A DNA stretch of 64,000 nt from DASRIA01 sp963724065. Its GTDB lineage: Bacteria > Actinomycetota > Thermoleophilia > Solirubrobacterales > JBBDJG01. Positions 34,410-42,730 of the stretch are shown one piece after another; the stretch's first letter is position 1, and each line of letters opens with the position of its first letter. Under the pieces are notes generated by a model. That model ran no database searches. It worked only from the letters and a program-made list of their open reading frames with translations, and had not been told where the DNA came from. Location of the stretch: NCBI GenBank assembly GCA_963724065.1, contig CAVRTB010000006.1, positions 372,001-436,000 of the forward strand, read 5' to 3'. Position numbers and translations under genes: made by a program.

Positions 34410-35282
34410 TCAGAGCGCGGGGCCCACCGACACAGCATCCCCGACCCCAACCGTGCCCGCAGCCATGACGTTCGCCAGCGCACCGGCACAGGCGTATACG
34501 CCGACACCCTCGATCTTCTGGCGGTTGTGCTCGGCGAGTGTTCTGAGCACGAGCGGGTCGCGTGGCAGATCGCGTTGCGGCAAGGTCGTCATCACGCAAC
34601 GCGGCATCGGCGCGAGGACGGCCGCACGGGCCTCCTCGCCAAGCTCGAGCGACCGGCCGACCCAGTGATTCTCGGCAAAGCCGTCCGCGGGCGTCTCGTC
34701 CATCGCCGCGAGCACGTTGGGACGGAACCGGCGCCGATCCCATTGTCCGTCACGGTGCGCTGCGGCAAAGCTCGCGAGGGTCGTGGTCGTGAGGATGTGA
34801 AGGTTCGACGTGTCGAAAAACGTCCCGGGCGGAGCGAACATCCCGACCGGCGACTCCGTCAGCCGCTCTGGCTCGGGAGCTTCCAGGCCCTGCGCGTCGG
34901 CGACGGAGAGCTCGTATGTCGCACCTTCCGGGGCCGAGCTGTGGAGCGTCACCGGTCGGCCGAGCGCCTCAGACAGCAGACGATCACGATCCGGGTCGTC
35001 GCTCAAGACCTCACGCCCGTCCGGCAGGGTGATGCGGATAGGCGCCGCCTCGCCGTCAACTCCCGGCTCCGCGACGTAGGTCGCTGCGCACTCCAGCATC
35101 GTCAGCCACAGCTTCGGGCGTTTGGCGCTCACGACCTTGTTGGTCTCGCCGTCGATCACCGCCCAGCCACGATCGCCCGCCAACCCGCGCTCTCCCGCCG
35201 AGACGGAGTCCAACTGCTCGCCCTGCATGGACTTCACCGGGTATCGCCACAACTCGGCCACGCTGCCGATGCGCTCTCTCAC
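34410..35282 (-). CDS. MOSC-domain protein
   Basis: Predicted 290-aa protein with an N-terminal MOSC beta-barrel (VAELWRYPVKSMQGEQLDSV, GLAGDRGWAVID) and a C-terminal MOSC domain. The latter contains NLHILTTTTL, RFRPNVLA and the cysteine segment PMPRCVMTTLPQRDL. MOSC proteins carry sulfur or bind molybdenum cofactor; relatives include YcbX and mARC-like reductases. The conserved Cys in PRCVMTT is the likely cofactor ligand. A link to the molybdenum-dependent formate dehydrogenase at the other end of the window is possible but not shown. Confidence 0.88.
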   Translation of the reverse strand: MRERIGSVAELWRYPVKSMQGEQLDSVSAGERGLAGDRGWAVIDGETNKVVSAKRPKLWLTMLECAATYVAEPGVDGEAAPIRITLPDGREVLSDDPDRDRLLSEALGRPVTLHSSAPEGATYELSVADAQGLEAPEPERLTESPVGMFAPPGTFFDTSNLHILTTTTLASFAAAHRDGQWDRRRFRPNVLAAMDETPADGFAENHWVGRSLELGEEARAAVLAPMPRCVMTTLPQRDLPRDPLVLRTLAEHNRQKIEGVGVYACAGALANVMAAGTVGVGDAVSVGPAL

Positions 35283-35326
35283 GCGGTGATCGTACCGTGG
35301 CCGATCGGACCTGACGCTCGGGAAAG

Positions 35327-36763
35327 CTAGGCCGGAACGGCTTCGCCAGCCGGCCCGCGGGCGGCGGAGGCGAACTCGTCGGCCATCACCCGGCAGAATG
35401 CCTCGACCACGGCCGGATCGAACTGCGTGCTCGAGCAGCGCCAGAGTTCGGCCAGAGCCGCGCTCGTGTCACGCCCGGCCTTGTAAGGGCGCTCGGTCAA
35501 CATGGCGTCGAACGAGTCACAGACGCAGATGATCCGCGAGCCGATCGGAATCTCGTCGCCGCGCAGCCCGTCCGGATAGCCACCGCCGTCCCAGCGCTCA
35601 TGGCTCGAGCGGACCAGGCGACCCACCTGCGCCAGCGCGGGTGCCCCGGTGACGATGCGCTCGCCGATAATCGTGTGCTGGCGCATGAACTCCCACTCTT
35701 CGGAATCGAGCTCGCCCGGCTTTGCGAGGATCGCATCCGGGATGCCGACCTTGCCGATGTCGTGCAGCTCGGCCGCATGGCGGATCGGGGCCAGCTGGTC
35801 CTCGGGTACGTCCAAGCGGCGCGCGACGAGCTCGGCGATCCTCGACACGTGGTGGCTGTGCGAGGTGAGGGCGGGGTGTCGCTCTGACAGGGCCCGGAGA
35901 AGCACGGCTTTGCTCTGATCGCCGGCCGAGCGGCGTCCGTCGTTCTTGCACTCGTACATCCGCTGGTCGGCGATTCGCAGGGCGTCCTCGGCCGTCCGGA
36001 CTTCGGTGAGCATCACGGTGCCATGCGAGTTGCCAATCGAGAACGCTCCTCCACGCTCGGCAAGGGCCTCCCCGGCAGCCTCGATCGTGGCCGCGCCCGT
36101 GGGGCCGGTCGCCAACACACAGAACTCGTCGCCGCCGAGCCTGTAGGCCACGCCGTCATCGCCCACGGCCTCGCGCAGCCGATTACCGAGGCGGGTGAGC
36201 AGTGCGTCACCGGCGAGATGGCCGAAGGTGTCGTTGTAGGCCTTGAAGCCGTCGAGGTCGAACATCGCAAGCCGTGCCTGCCCGTCGTCCACGGCGGTCT
36301 CGAGGTCGCTCGTCAGCCGGCGGCGGTTGGCCAGGCCCGTGAGGCCGTCCGTCATCGCCGCATCGCGCAGCTCGTCCTGTGTCTGGCGCATCCGGCGGCG
36401 CACGTCCTCGTTGAGACGCCACGCCACGACGCCTGCCGCGCCGGCGGCCGCCACGAAGACAGCGTGGATCGCCGCCCATTGCCACGGGCTGCCGGCGTGA
36501 GCTGCGAAGACCTCGTCCGGGTCGATCGTGCCGAGCACGCCGTGATGCACCAGCGTGTACACGACCGCGAGCGCGAACACCGTCCAGTCCTCGTACAGGG
36601 TGAGCAGAACCACGACGACGAAGAAGGAGAAGTGGGCTTCGGTGATTCCACCCGACACGTGCACACCCATCGCGGCCGCGGTCAGCAGCCCGAAGGAGCA
36701 GGCCAGCGAACGCGTGCGCTGTCCCATCTGGGATCGACCGGCCGCCAGTCCCGCAATCACCAT
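35327..36763 (-). CDS. GGDEF / HD-GYP cyclic di-GMP protein, start uncertain
   Basis: At least 478 aa: an N-terminal membrane region, a GGDEF domain (RLGGDEFCVL, complete motif, near residue 215), then an HD-GYP phosphodiesterase domain with HDIGKVGIPD and GGGYPDGL. It may both make and break cyclic di-GMP. ATG 36763 is the first standard start. The same frame stays open upstream to 37015 and encodes ERRHRALTGLLWASAVA and further membrane-like sequence, which fits the sensor module of relatives. So the true protein is probably longer, using a rare start or with a sequence error. The upstream gene at 37067 runs the same way. Confidence 0.82.
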   Translation of the reverse strand: MVIAGLAAGRSQMGQRTRSLACSFGLLTAAAMGVHVSGGITEAHFSFFVVVVLLTLYEDWTVFALAVVYTLVHHGVLGTIDPDEVFAAHAGSPWQWAAIHAVFVAAAGAAGVVAWRLNEDVRRRMRQTQDELRDAAMTDGLTGLANRRRLTSDLETAVDDGQARLAMFDLDGFKAYNDTFGHLAGDALLTRLGNRLREAVGDDGVAYRLGGDEFCVLATGPTGAATIEAAGEALAERGGAFSIGNSHGTVMLTEVRTAEDALRIADQRMYECKNDGRRSAGDQSKAVLLRALSERHPALTSHSHHVSRIAELVARRLDVPEDQLAPIRHAAELHDIGKVGIPDAILAKPGELDSEEWEFMRQHTIIGERIVTGAPALAQVGRLVRSSHERWDGGGYPDGLRGDEIPIGSRIICVCDSFDAMLTERPYKAGRDTSAALAELWRCSSTQFDPAVVEAFCRVMADEFASAARGPAGEAVPA

Positions 36764-37066
36764 GGCGCTCGCGTCGAGGCCGCTGTGCCAGGCGGCGTAG
36801 CCCTGCAGAGCCGAATAGCCGGCGATGGCTACCGCGCTGGCCCACAGAAGCCCCGTCAGCGCGCGATGCCGCCGCTCCCACTCCTGTGCGGGCAGCTCGC
36901 CGCCTCTCGGCAGCCTGGTGTGGATGGCGTGGGCTAGCCCCTGCGCTCGATCGATGGCCTTTGCATCGGCCCGCCGGGTCGGATTCTTGAACCCGCCGTG
37001 CGCGCCGGGCTTCGGTCAACCGCACGCATGCGCTCGATCAGGCCGGGTGAGCAGGGCGCGTCTCAG

Positions 37067-38098
37067 TCAGCTGCTCGTCGCCTGTGGTGCCTGCGCCGGG
37101 GTCCCGGGCTCGATCTCGTCCGGCAGGTCGGCGGCGGGCCAGCGCTGCCACTCGAAGCCCCTGCGAGCATGGCGCAGCCTGTACTTCAGCGCGCCGTGGG
37201 CGTTCATCCCGTGCCACGCCGCGTGCGTGACCATCGTGAACGCCGGGATCCAGTAGCGCTTGCCGATCGGTTCGGACGGCGCCGCCGGGCGGACCTCGAC
37301 GTGGGCGCTCACGTGGCCCTCGCCGTCCTCGAGGGACATGCGCGCCAGGATCGTGCCGTCGCGGTCGCAGATCTGCGACTCGCCGATCATCTCCGTCGGC
37401 CACGCGATGCCCGGCCCGAGTGGCGTCTCGCCGGTGACCGGGCCCACGTGTGAGGCGTGCGCGACGGGCACGCCGGTCAGCCGCGCGACCTGGCCGGGGA
37501 GCGCATGCGCCTGCTCGCGCCAGATGCCGTGCTCGCGTGCGGCCAGCCGCCGCAGCGGGCCCGGCCAGTTCGTCGGCAGGGACGGCCAGCACATGCCGCC
37601 CAGCACGAGCTGTGCCTCGCCCGCGCGCACGCGCGCGCACGTGCGGCTGCGCGCCCATTCCCAGCCGGACATCAGGCCGACGGTCGCGCCGAGCGTCTCG
37701 CACCGCACGACGCCGTCGTCGTCGCCGCCCTTGTAATAGTTCTGCTCCCAGGCGGTCGGGATGTCCTTGTCGTGCAGGTGCGCCGCGCCGTCGGGCTCGG
37801 CCAGCACGTACGTGCCGTAAGCGTGGTTGCCGCGCACCGCGAGGAAGCCGCCGCCGATCACGCAGTCGAGCTCGCGGGCGAGGCGCGTGAGAAGCTGAAA
37901 AGGCTGGCCGTCGACCGGGCGCGCGGCGCCCCGCAGGACCTTTGCGTACACGTTCGGCGAAGTGCAGGCCTCGGGGACGAGCACTACCTGCGCGTCGTGC
38001 TCGCGGTGGGCGTCGCGGATCAGGTCCTCGATGCGGATCAGGTTGGCCTCGACCTCCCCGAGGGCGAGCGCGGGCTGGACCACGGCGATGCGGGTCAT
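37067..38098 (-). CDS. Nitrilase-superfamily protein lacking the catalytic cysteine
   Basis: Predicted 343-aa carbon-nitrogen hydrolase fold. The Glu of the triad (VPEAC, E43), the Lys (HDKDIPTAWEQ, K111) and a second Glu (E118) are in place. The nucleophile motif, normally ending in C-Y/W-D/E, reads VGLMSGWEW with G145 where Cys is expected; the base call there is unambiguous in the sequence given. It may be inactive as a hydrolase or use another chemistry. ATG 38098 overlaps the stop of the FAD oxygenase gene (ATGA), so the two are coupled and may serve one pathway. Confidence 0.82.
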   Translation of the reverse strand: MTRIAVVQPALALGEVEANLIRIEDLIRDAHREHDAQVVLVPEACTSPNVYAKVLRGAARPVDGQPFQLLTRLARELDCVIGGGFLAVRGNHAYGTYVLAEPDGAAHLHDKDIPTAWEQNYYKGGDDDGVVRCETLGATVGLMSGWEWARSRTCARVRAGEAQLVLGGMCWPSLPTNWPGPLRRLAAREHGIWREQAHALPGQVARLTGVPVAHASHVGPVTGETPLGPGIAWPTEMIGESQICDRDGTILARMSLEDGEGHVSAHVEVRPAAPSEPIGKRYWIPAFTMVTHAAWHGMNAHGALKYRLRHARRGFEWQRWPAADLPDEIEPGTPAQAPQATSS

Positions 38099-39552
38099 GC
38101 GGGGACCTCCTGAGCGATCGTGCGAGCAGCCGCGGGCACGGGCTCGGTATGTGTGTCGGGGGGCGGGGGAGGGGCGGGCCAGACGGCGCCCGGATGGTCC
38201 GAGCCCGTGACCGCGCGGGTCGCGCGGAAGTGGTCGGCACGTCGCTCGCGGCGGATCTCGAGATCCGTGCGCACGTCACGGACGGCGCAGCGCAGCGTCT
38301 CCGCCCGCGGCCGCTCGCCGCGCCACAGGGCGGCGGCGACGGCGCGGGCCAGGCGCGGCAGCGGCGCGATCTCCTGCAGCGTGCGGGCACGGTTGAAGAG
38401 GTCCGAGAGGTCGGGCTCCGTGCTGCGTCCAGCGTCGCGGAAAAGCTCGCACAGGGCCGGGGACTGGCGTTCCACGCGCGTGTCGAGGTTCGCGAAGTGG
38501 TAGGCGGGCAGGCAGTCGCGGTCGCGCTCGGCCTCCCAGACGCGCGCCGCGCGGTCGATCGCGGCCGGGTCGTCGAGCACGGGCAGGACGTGCTCGGCGA
38601 GCGTGCGGCCCATCCACATCGCGTCGCGCATGCCCTGTCCGGTGACCGGGTCCTTGAAGTGCCCGGCGTCGCCGGCCAGCGCCCACCCCGGCCCCGACGA
38701 CGCGCGGAAGAAGGCGGGCGTCTCACCGGTCGAGCGCAGCTTCGTGCACGTCCGCTCGTCGACGCCGGCGACGCGCTCGGCGAGCCCTCGGTGCTGATCG
38801 AGCTTGCGCTGCCAGTAGCCCGCCGGGTCCTTGCGCGCCTCGCCCACCTCGTCGCGGTGGCCCATCAGAAGAATCAGGAGCCTGCCCACCGGCGCCGAGG
38901 GGAAGGCGAACGCGAAGGAGTCGCCCTCGCGCCACTGGTTGAAGGTCTGCGCTGCGCGGGTCCCCGTCCGCGGGTCGTCGAGGTAGCGGAAGACGAGGCC
39001 CCGGCCGTTGCGCGACACGCGATAGGGGTGCCACGCGCCGACCTGCGCGGCCACGCTCGAGCGCCGGCCGTCGGCGCCGACGACGAGGCTCGCCGCGATC
39101 TCGCGGGGCGCTCCGTGCTCGTCGGTGTAGCGCACGCCCGCGACGCGCCCGGCGCGCCAGTGCAGCGACGTGAACGTGCATCGCTCTCGCACGTCGGCGC
39201 CCTGCTCGCGGGCGGCCTCGACGAGGCACGCGTCCTGGAGGTCGCGCGGGACGCACACGCCGAAGTCCGTGCCGTCGGGCGCCGGGCGCAGGCGCTCGCT
39301 GCATACGATGCCCTCGGCCTCCAGCCTGACCCACCGCACCCGCGTGGGGTTCAGCGCGAGGACCCGCGGCAGCGCTCCCATCTTCGACAGCTCGCTGGTG
39401 CCGGCGGGCATCAGAAGGTGCGTGGAGAGCTGATCCGACGGGAAGCTCATCTTGTCGAGCACCACCACGGTGCGACCCGCCCGCGCAAGCGGAGCAGCTA
39501 CCGCGCACCCGGCAAGGCGTGCTCCGACGACAACCACGTCTGCGTGTTCCAA
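38095..39552 (-). CDS. FAD-dependent monooxygenase / oxidoreductase
   Basis: Predicted 485-aa flavoprotein of the PHBH/geranylgeranyl-reductase group. The N-terminal Rossmann segment DVVVVGARLAGCAVAAPLARAG binds FAD, DG appears in VVGADGRRS, and the late GD motif is WALAGDAGHFKDPVTGQGMRDA. A C-terminal helical extension (about 385-485) is Pro- and Arg-rich. It probably hydroxylates or reduces an unknown organic substrate with NAD(P)H. It is the first gene of a two-gene unit with the nitrilase-like gene. Confidence 0.85.
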   Translation of the reverse strand: MEHADVVVVGARLAGCAVAAPLARAGRTVVVLDKMSFPSDQLSTHLLMPAGTSELSKMGALPRVLALNPTRVRWVRLEAEGIVCSERLRPAPDGTDFGVCVPRDLQDACLVEAAREQGADVRERCTFTSLHWRAGRVAGVRYTDEHGAPREIAASLVVGADGRRSSVAAQVGAWHPYRVSRNGRGLVFRYLDDPRTGTRAAQTFNQWREGDSFAFAFPSAPVGRLLILLMGHRDEVGEARKDPAGYWQRKLDQHRGLAERVAGVDERTCTKLRSTGETPAFFRASSGPGWALAGDAGHFKDPVTGQGMRDAMWMGRTLAEHVLPVLDDPAAIDRAARVWEAERDRDCLPAYHFANLDTRVERQSPALCELFRDAGRSTEPDLSDLFNRARTLQEIAPLPRLARAVAAALWRGERPRAETLRCAVRDVRTDLEIRRERRADHFRATRAVTGSDHPGAVWPAPPPPPDTHTEPVPAAARTIAQEVPA

Positions 39553-39821
39553 GACCCCTCCTTTTGCGAATACACGACGCTAACGGGTCACGGCGTGCGG
39601 CGTCAGCCGCCGGCGCCGAACTTGGAAATCGTGCGCAAGCCGCTCCGGGTCCGTGAGCGGTCGAGCCGAACTCTCGGCCAGCGGTTCTTCCTGCGCTTCC
39701 CGCGGCTGGCGGCGGCGTCCACCGGCCTGATCTTCAGACTGCCGACGATCAAGACTACGCCGAGGCCCTCGAAACCGTGGGGCTATCGCAGTAGGCGCGG
39801 CTCGTGTAGCTTCACGCGCAC
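39553..39821. other. 269-bp divergent intergenic region without a supported gene
   Basis: This lies between the FAD oxygenase start (39552, minus) and the GFA-family gene start (39822, plus). A plus-strand frame through it is open but matches nothing recognised and has no ribosome binding site. The part next to 39553 is AT-richer (CTCCTTTTGCGAATACACG) and may hold the oxygenase promoter. No repeat or clear operator was seen. Confidence 0.4.
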
Positions 39822-40247
39822 ATGACCGGTGCGCCCAAGCCACTGACGGGTCGCTGTCTGTGTGGCAGCGTGACTTACAGCGCCGATGCCGATCCGGTGG
39901 TTCAGGGCGTCTGCCACTGCACCGACTGCCAGCGCCAGACGGGTAGCCCGTTCTCCGTGATCGTGGGCGTGCCCCGCGCCGCGCTCAACGTCGAGGGGAG
40001 CACGCTCGCCTCGTTCGCGACCACCGGCGAGGACCACGGCGGGGACACGCAGCGGAGCTTCTGCTCGGCGTGCGGCTCGCCCGTCTTCAGCATCGCCGCG
40101 GTGTTGCCGGAGCTGGCCTTCGTGAAGGCCGGGTCGCTGGACGACGCGTCGTGGATCGAGCCGGCGGCGGAGGTCTGGACGAGCTCCGCGCAGCCCTGGT
40201 CACCGCACTTCGAGAACGCCGTGCAAATGGAGCGCGGACCGCAGTAG
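39822..40247 (+). CDS. GFA-family zinc protein
   Basis: Predicted 141-aa protein of the GFA/CENP-V (Gfa-like) family. Zinc-binding cysteines are visible in GRCLCGSVTY, GVCHCTDCQRQTG and FCSACGSPVF. Named for glutathione-dependent formaldehyde activation, but most bacterial members have no proven activity. It ends at 40247, directly against the convergent alcohol dehydrogenase gene whose stop begins at 40248. An aldehyde-detoxifying link with that gene is only suggested by proximity. Confidence 0.88.
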   Translation: MTGAPKPLTGRCLCGSVTYSADADPVVQGVCHCTDCQRQTGSPFSVIVGVPRAALNVEGSTLASFATTGEDHGGDTQRSFCSACGSPVFSIAAVLPELAFVKAGSLDDASWIEPAAEVWTSSAQPWSPHFENAVQMERGPQ

Positions 40248-41417
40248 CTATTGGATGCCCGGCTCGGCGGCGGGGCTCTTGGGGTCGATCAGGATCTTGG
40301 CGTGAGCCTCGGGATCGGCGAGCGCGTCGAAGGCGCGGCCGACGCCCGGCAGGCCGACCTCGCCGGTCACGAGCGGCGCCGCATTCACCTTCCCCTCCGC
40401 GAGCATGTGCAGGGTGTCGCGGAACTCGAGCGGGGTGTAGGCGACGACGAAGCGCAGGTCGATCTCCTTGTTGATCGCCAGCGCCGGGCGGATCCTGTCG
40501 GCGCCCATGCAAACGCCGACGACGACCACCCGTGAGAACAGAGGAGCGCCGGCGATGATTCCGTCGATGATGCCGGGGACGCCGACACACTCGAATATCA
40601 CGGGGGCTTTGGGCTTGGCGACGCCGACGGCCTCCGCGGCCCGCCAGACTTGGTGCCACGGCACCGGCGCTCGCTGGAGCTTCTCCATCGTCCCGAGTGC
40701 GAGGTCGACGGCCTCGGGGATCGTGTCAAGGTGACCGTGCTTGCCCGCTGCCGCGTAGGGTGAGTCTTCTGCCGGATCCACCACCACGTCCGCGCCGCAC
40801 GCAGCCGCCAGCTTGCGCCGGCCGGCCGAGAAGTCGCTCGCGATCACCGTGTGGACTCCGCGAGCCTTCAGCATGCAGATCACGGACAGGCCGATCGGCC
40901 CGCAGCCGATCACGATCGCGACGGTCTTCTTCTTGATCTCAGCCCGCCGCACGGCGTGCCAGCCGACGGCCATCGGCTCCGTGAGCGCTCCGAGCTCGGG
41001 CGGAAGGCCGTTGGGTATCGGCAGCATCAGCGACTCCTCCACGACCACCTGCTCGGCGTAGGCGCCCGGCGCCACTTGCGATAGGCCGACCGTGTGCACA
41101 GCGCCGCCGTGCCGGCGCAACGGCAGGGCCACCACGGGTGTTCCGGGCGATGTCCGTTTCCGGCAAGCCGGCCCGTACTCGGCCACCTCACCGCAGAACT
41201 CGTGGCCGAACACGACCTCCTGGTGGGAGCGCATGAACGCGTCATAGCCGGCCTCCGCCGCCACGTCCGCCGCCTCGTCGCTGTGGTGGCGTGCGTGCAG
41301 GTCGGACCCGCAGATGCCGCAGCGCAGCACGTCGATCAGGACCTGCCCCCGATCGGGCCGAGGTGTCGGGAGGTCGACGACCTCGAGCTTGGACTCTTTG
41401 CACGCGACGGCCTTCAC
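40248..41417 (-). CDS. Zinc-dependent medium-chain alcohol dehydrogenase
   Basis: Predicted 389-aa MDR-family dehydrogenase. The catalytic zinc site is visible in CGICGSDLHARHH (Cys and His) and GHEFCGEVAEYG, and the NAD(P) Rossmann loop is VIGCGPIGL. It lacks the usual four-Cys structural zinc block. It should oxidise an alcohol or polyol with NAD(P)+; the substrate is unknown. GTG 41417 fits the family start (VKAVACKESKLEVVDLP), better than an in-frame ATG further upstream. It is divergent from the DUF899 gene. Confidence 0.85.
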   Translation of the reverse strand: MKAVACKESKLEVVDLPTPRPDRGQVLIDVLRCGICGSDLHARHHSDEAADVAAEAGYDAFMRSHQEVVFGHEFCGEVAEYGPACRKRTSPGTPVVALPLRRHGGAVHTVGLSQVAPGAYAEQVVVEESLMLPIPNGLPPELGALTEPMAVGWHAVRRAEIKKKTVAIVIGCGPIGLSVICMLKARGVHTVIASDFSAGRRKLAAACGADVVVDPAEDSPYAAAGKHGHLDTIPEAVDLALGTMEKLQRAPVPWHQVWRAAEAVGVAKPKAPVIFECVGVPGIIDGIIAGAPLFSRVVVVGVCMGADRIRPALAINKEIDLRFVVAYTPLEFRDTLHMLAEGKVNAAPLVTGEVGLPGVGRAFDALADPEAHAKILIDPKSPAAEPGIQ

Positions 41418-41461
41418 GGGTCCGTCATTATGTCGACGAATACCGAAAGGAGGCATGCCCG

Positions 41462-42127
41462 ATGGAAACACCCCCGGTCGTTTCTCAGCAGGAATGGGAC
41501 GCCGCGCACGAGGCGATGCTCGTGAAGGAGAAGGAGCACACCCGCGCCCGTGACGCCCTGGCCGCTGGGCGCCGCCGGATGCCGTGGCTCGAGGTGGAGA
41601 AGGCTTACGAGTTCGAGGGCCCCGGGGGCAAGGCGAGCCTGCTCGACCTGTTCGACGGGCGCCGGCAACTGGTCGTGTACCGCTTCTTCTTCGAGCCCGG
41701 CGTGAAAGGCTGGCCCGACCGTGGCTGTGGCGGCTGCTCTTTCCTCGCGGACCAGGTCGCCGACCTCGCTCACCTGAATGCCCGCGACACCACGCTCGCG
41801 TTCGTGTCGCGCGCCCCGCAGCAGGACATCGAGCGGTGGAAGGCGCGGATGGGGTGGGAGATCCCGTGGTTCACCCTCACGGACGACTTCGACGCGGACT
41901 TCGGAGTCGCAGAGTGGCACGGCACCAACGCGTTCATCCGCGACGGCGAGCGCATCTTCCGTACCTACTACGTCAACGGCCGCGGCGACGAGGCGATGGG
42001 CAGCACGTGGAGCTACCTCGACATCACGGCAATGGGGCGTCAGGAGGAGTGGGAGGACTCGCCCGAGGGCTACCCGCAGACCCCGCCGTACCAGTGGTGG
42101 AACCTGCACGACGAGTACGCGATCTAG
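41462..42127 (+). CDS. DUF899-family thioredoxin-like protein
   Basis: Predicted 221-aa DUF899 protein. Typical segments are FEGPGGKASLLDLFDGRRQLVVYRFFF, GCGGCSFLADQVADLAHLNARDT (CxxC-like CGGC) and DFGVAEWHGTNAFIRDGERIFRTYYVNGRG. The fold is thioredoxin-like and the activity is unproven. The strong AAAGGAGG ribosome binding site supports ATG 41462. Two to three genes downstream is an ECF42-type sigma factor; DUF899 genes are often near such units, so shared control is possible. Confidence 0.88.
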   Translation: METPPVVSQQEWDAAHEAMLVKEKEHTRARDALAAGRRRMPWLEVEKAYEFEGPGGKASLLDLFDGRRQLVVYRFFFEPGVKGWPDRGCGGCSFLADQVADLAHLNARDTTLAFVSRAPQQDIERWKARMGWEIPWFTLTDDFDADFGVAEWHGTNAFIRDGERIFRTYYVNGRGDEAMGSTWSYLDITAMGRQEEWEDSPEGYPQTPPYQWWNLHDEYAI

Positions 42128-42213
42128 CGCGGAGGCGCTCGGCCTGCGGGTGGAGCGCAGTTCGAGGTTGAGACGGACCTCTCGCCACCCGCTCGAAAAA
42201 AATATGGCGGGCA

Positions 42214-42240
42214 TGTCGATTCCACGTAGACCCGTTCGAC
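42214..42240 (+). promoter_or_regulatory. Candidate ECF42-type promoter
   Basis: TGTCGA (42214-42219), a 17-base spacer and CGAC (42237-42240) fit the bipartite ECF42 promoter as remembered from published work (TGTCGA at -35, CGA/TC at -10). It lies 48 bp before the DGPF-protein gene that precedes the sigma-factor gene, consistent with autoregulation. The motif comes from memory, not from a search. Confidence 0.6.
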
Positions 42241-42287
42241 GCATCGGATAGAGCACGAACCCCAACCGGAACGCAGGAGGCACGACG

Positions 42288-42712
42288 ATGCGAGTAATGG
42301 TGATGGTGAAGGCGACCAAGGACTCAGAGGCGGGGCACTCCCTGACGAGAAGCTCCTCACCGAGATGGGCAAGTACAACGAGCAGTTGGTGAAAGCGGGC
42401 CTGTTGCTCGCGGGCGAGGGGCTGCACCCCAGCTCGAAGGGCGCGCGCGTCCGGTTCTCCGGGGACAAGCGGACCGTGACCGACGGGCCCTTCACCGAGA
42501 CGAAGGAGCTGGTCGCCGGCTTCTGGCTCTGGCAGGTGAGGTCGATGGACGAGGCGATCGAGTGGGTCAAGCGCTGCCCGAACCCGATGCCGGGGGACTC
42601 GGAGATCGAGGTCCGCCAGGTGTTCGAGGCGGACGACTTCGGCGACGAGCTGACCCCCGAGCTGAAGGAGCAGGCGGATCGCGTGTGGGCCGAGGCCGCC
42701 GGCAAGCAGTAG
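42288..42712 (+). CDS. DGPF (YCII-related) protein with an apparent frameshift
   Basis: Small YCII-fold protein with the hallmark VTDGPFTETKELV and family segments MRVMVMVKATKDSEAG, EMGKYNEQLVKAG and HPSSKGARVRF. ATG 42288 has an AGGAGG ribosome binding site, but its frame fails after SEAG. The rest of the family sequence (LPDEKLLTEMGKYNE) continues in another frame from about 42340, which points to a one-base loss or two-base gain there. An internal ATG at 42365 alone would give a shortened protein. It is either a sequence error or a real lesion. DGPF genes pair with ECF42 sigma factors, as here. Confidence 0.78.
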
Positions 42713-42730
42713 CTGCTCTAATCGGAGGCC

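Noticed and set aside
39553..39821. Short protein gene in the oxygenase upstream region
   Set aside because: The open frame lacks a ribosome binding site and any family likeness.
41431..41454. ECF42 promoter before the DUF899 gene
   Set aside because: TGTCGA is present but no CGA/TC lies at the right distance and it would sit almost on the ribosome binding site.
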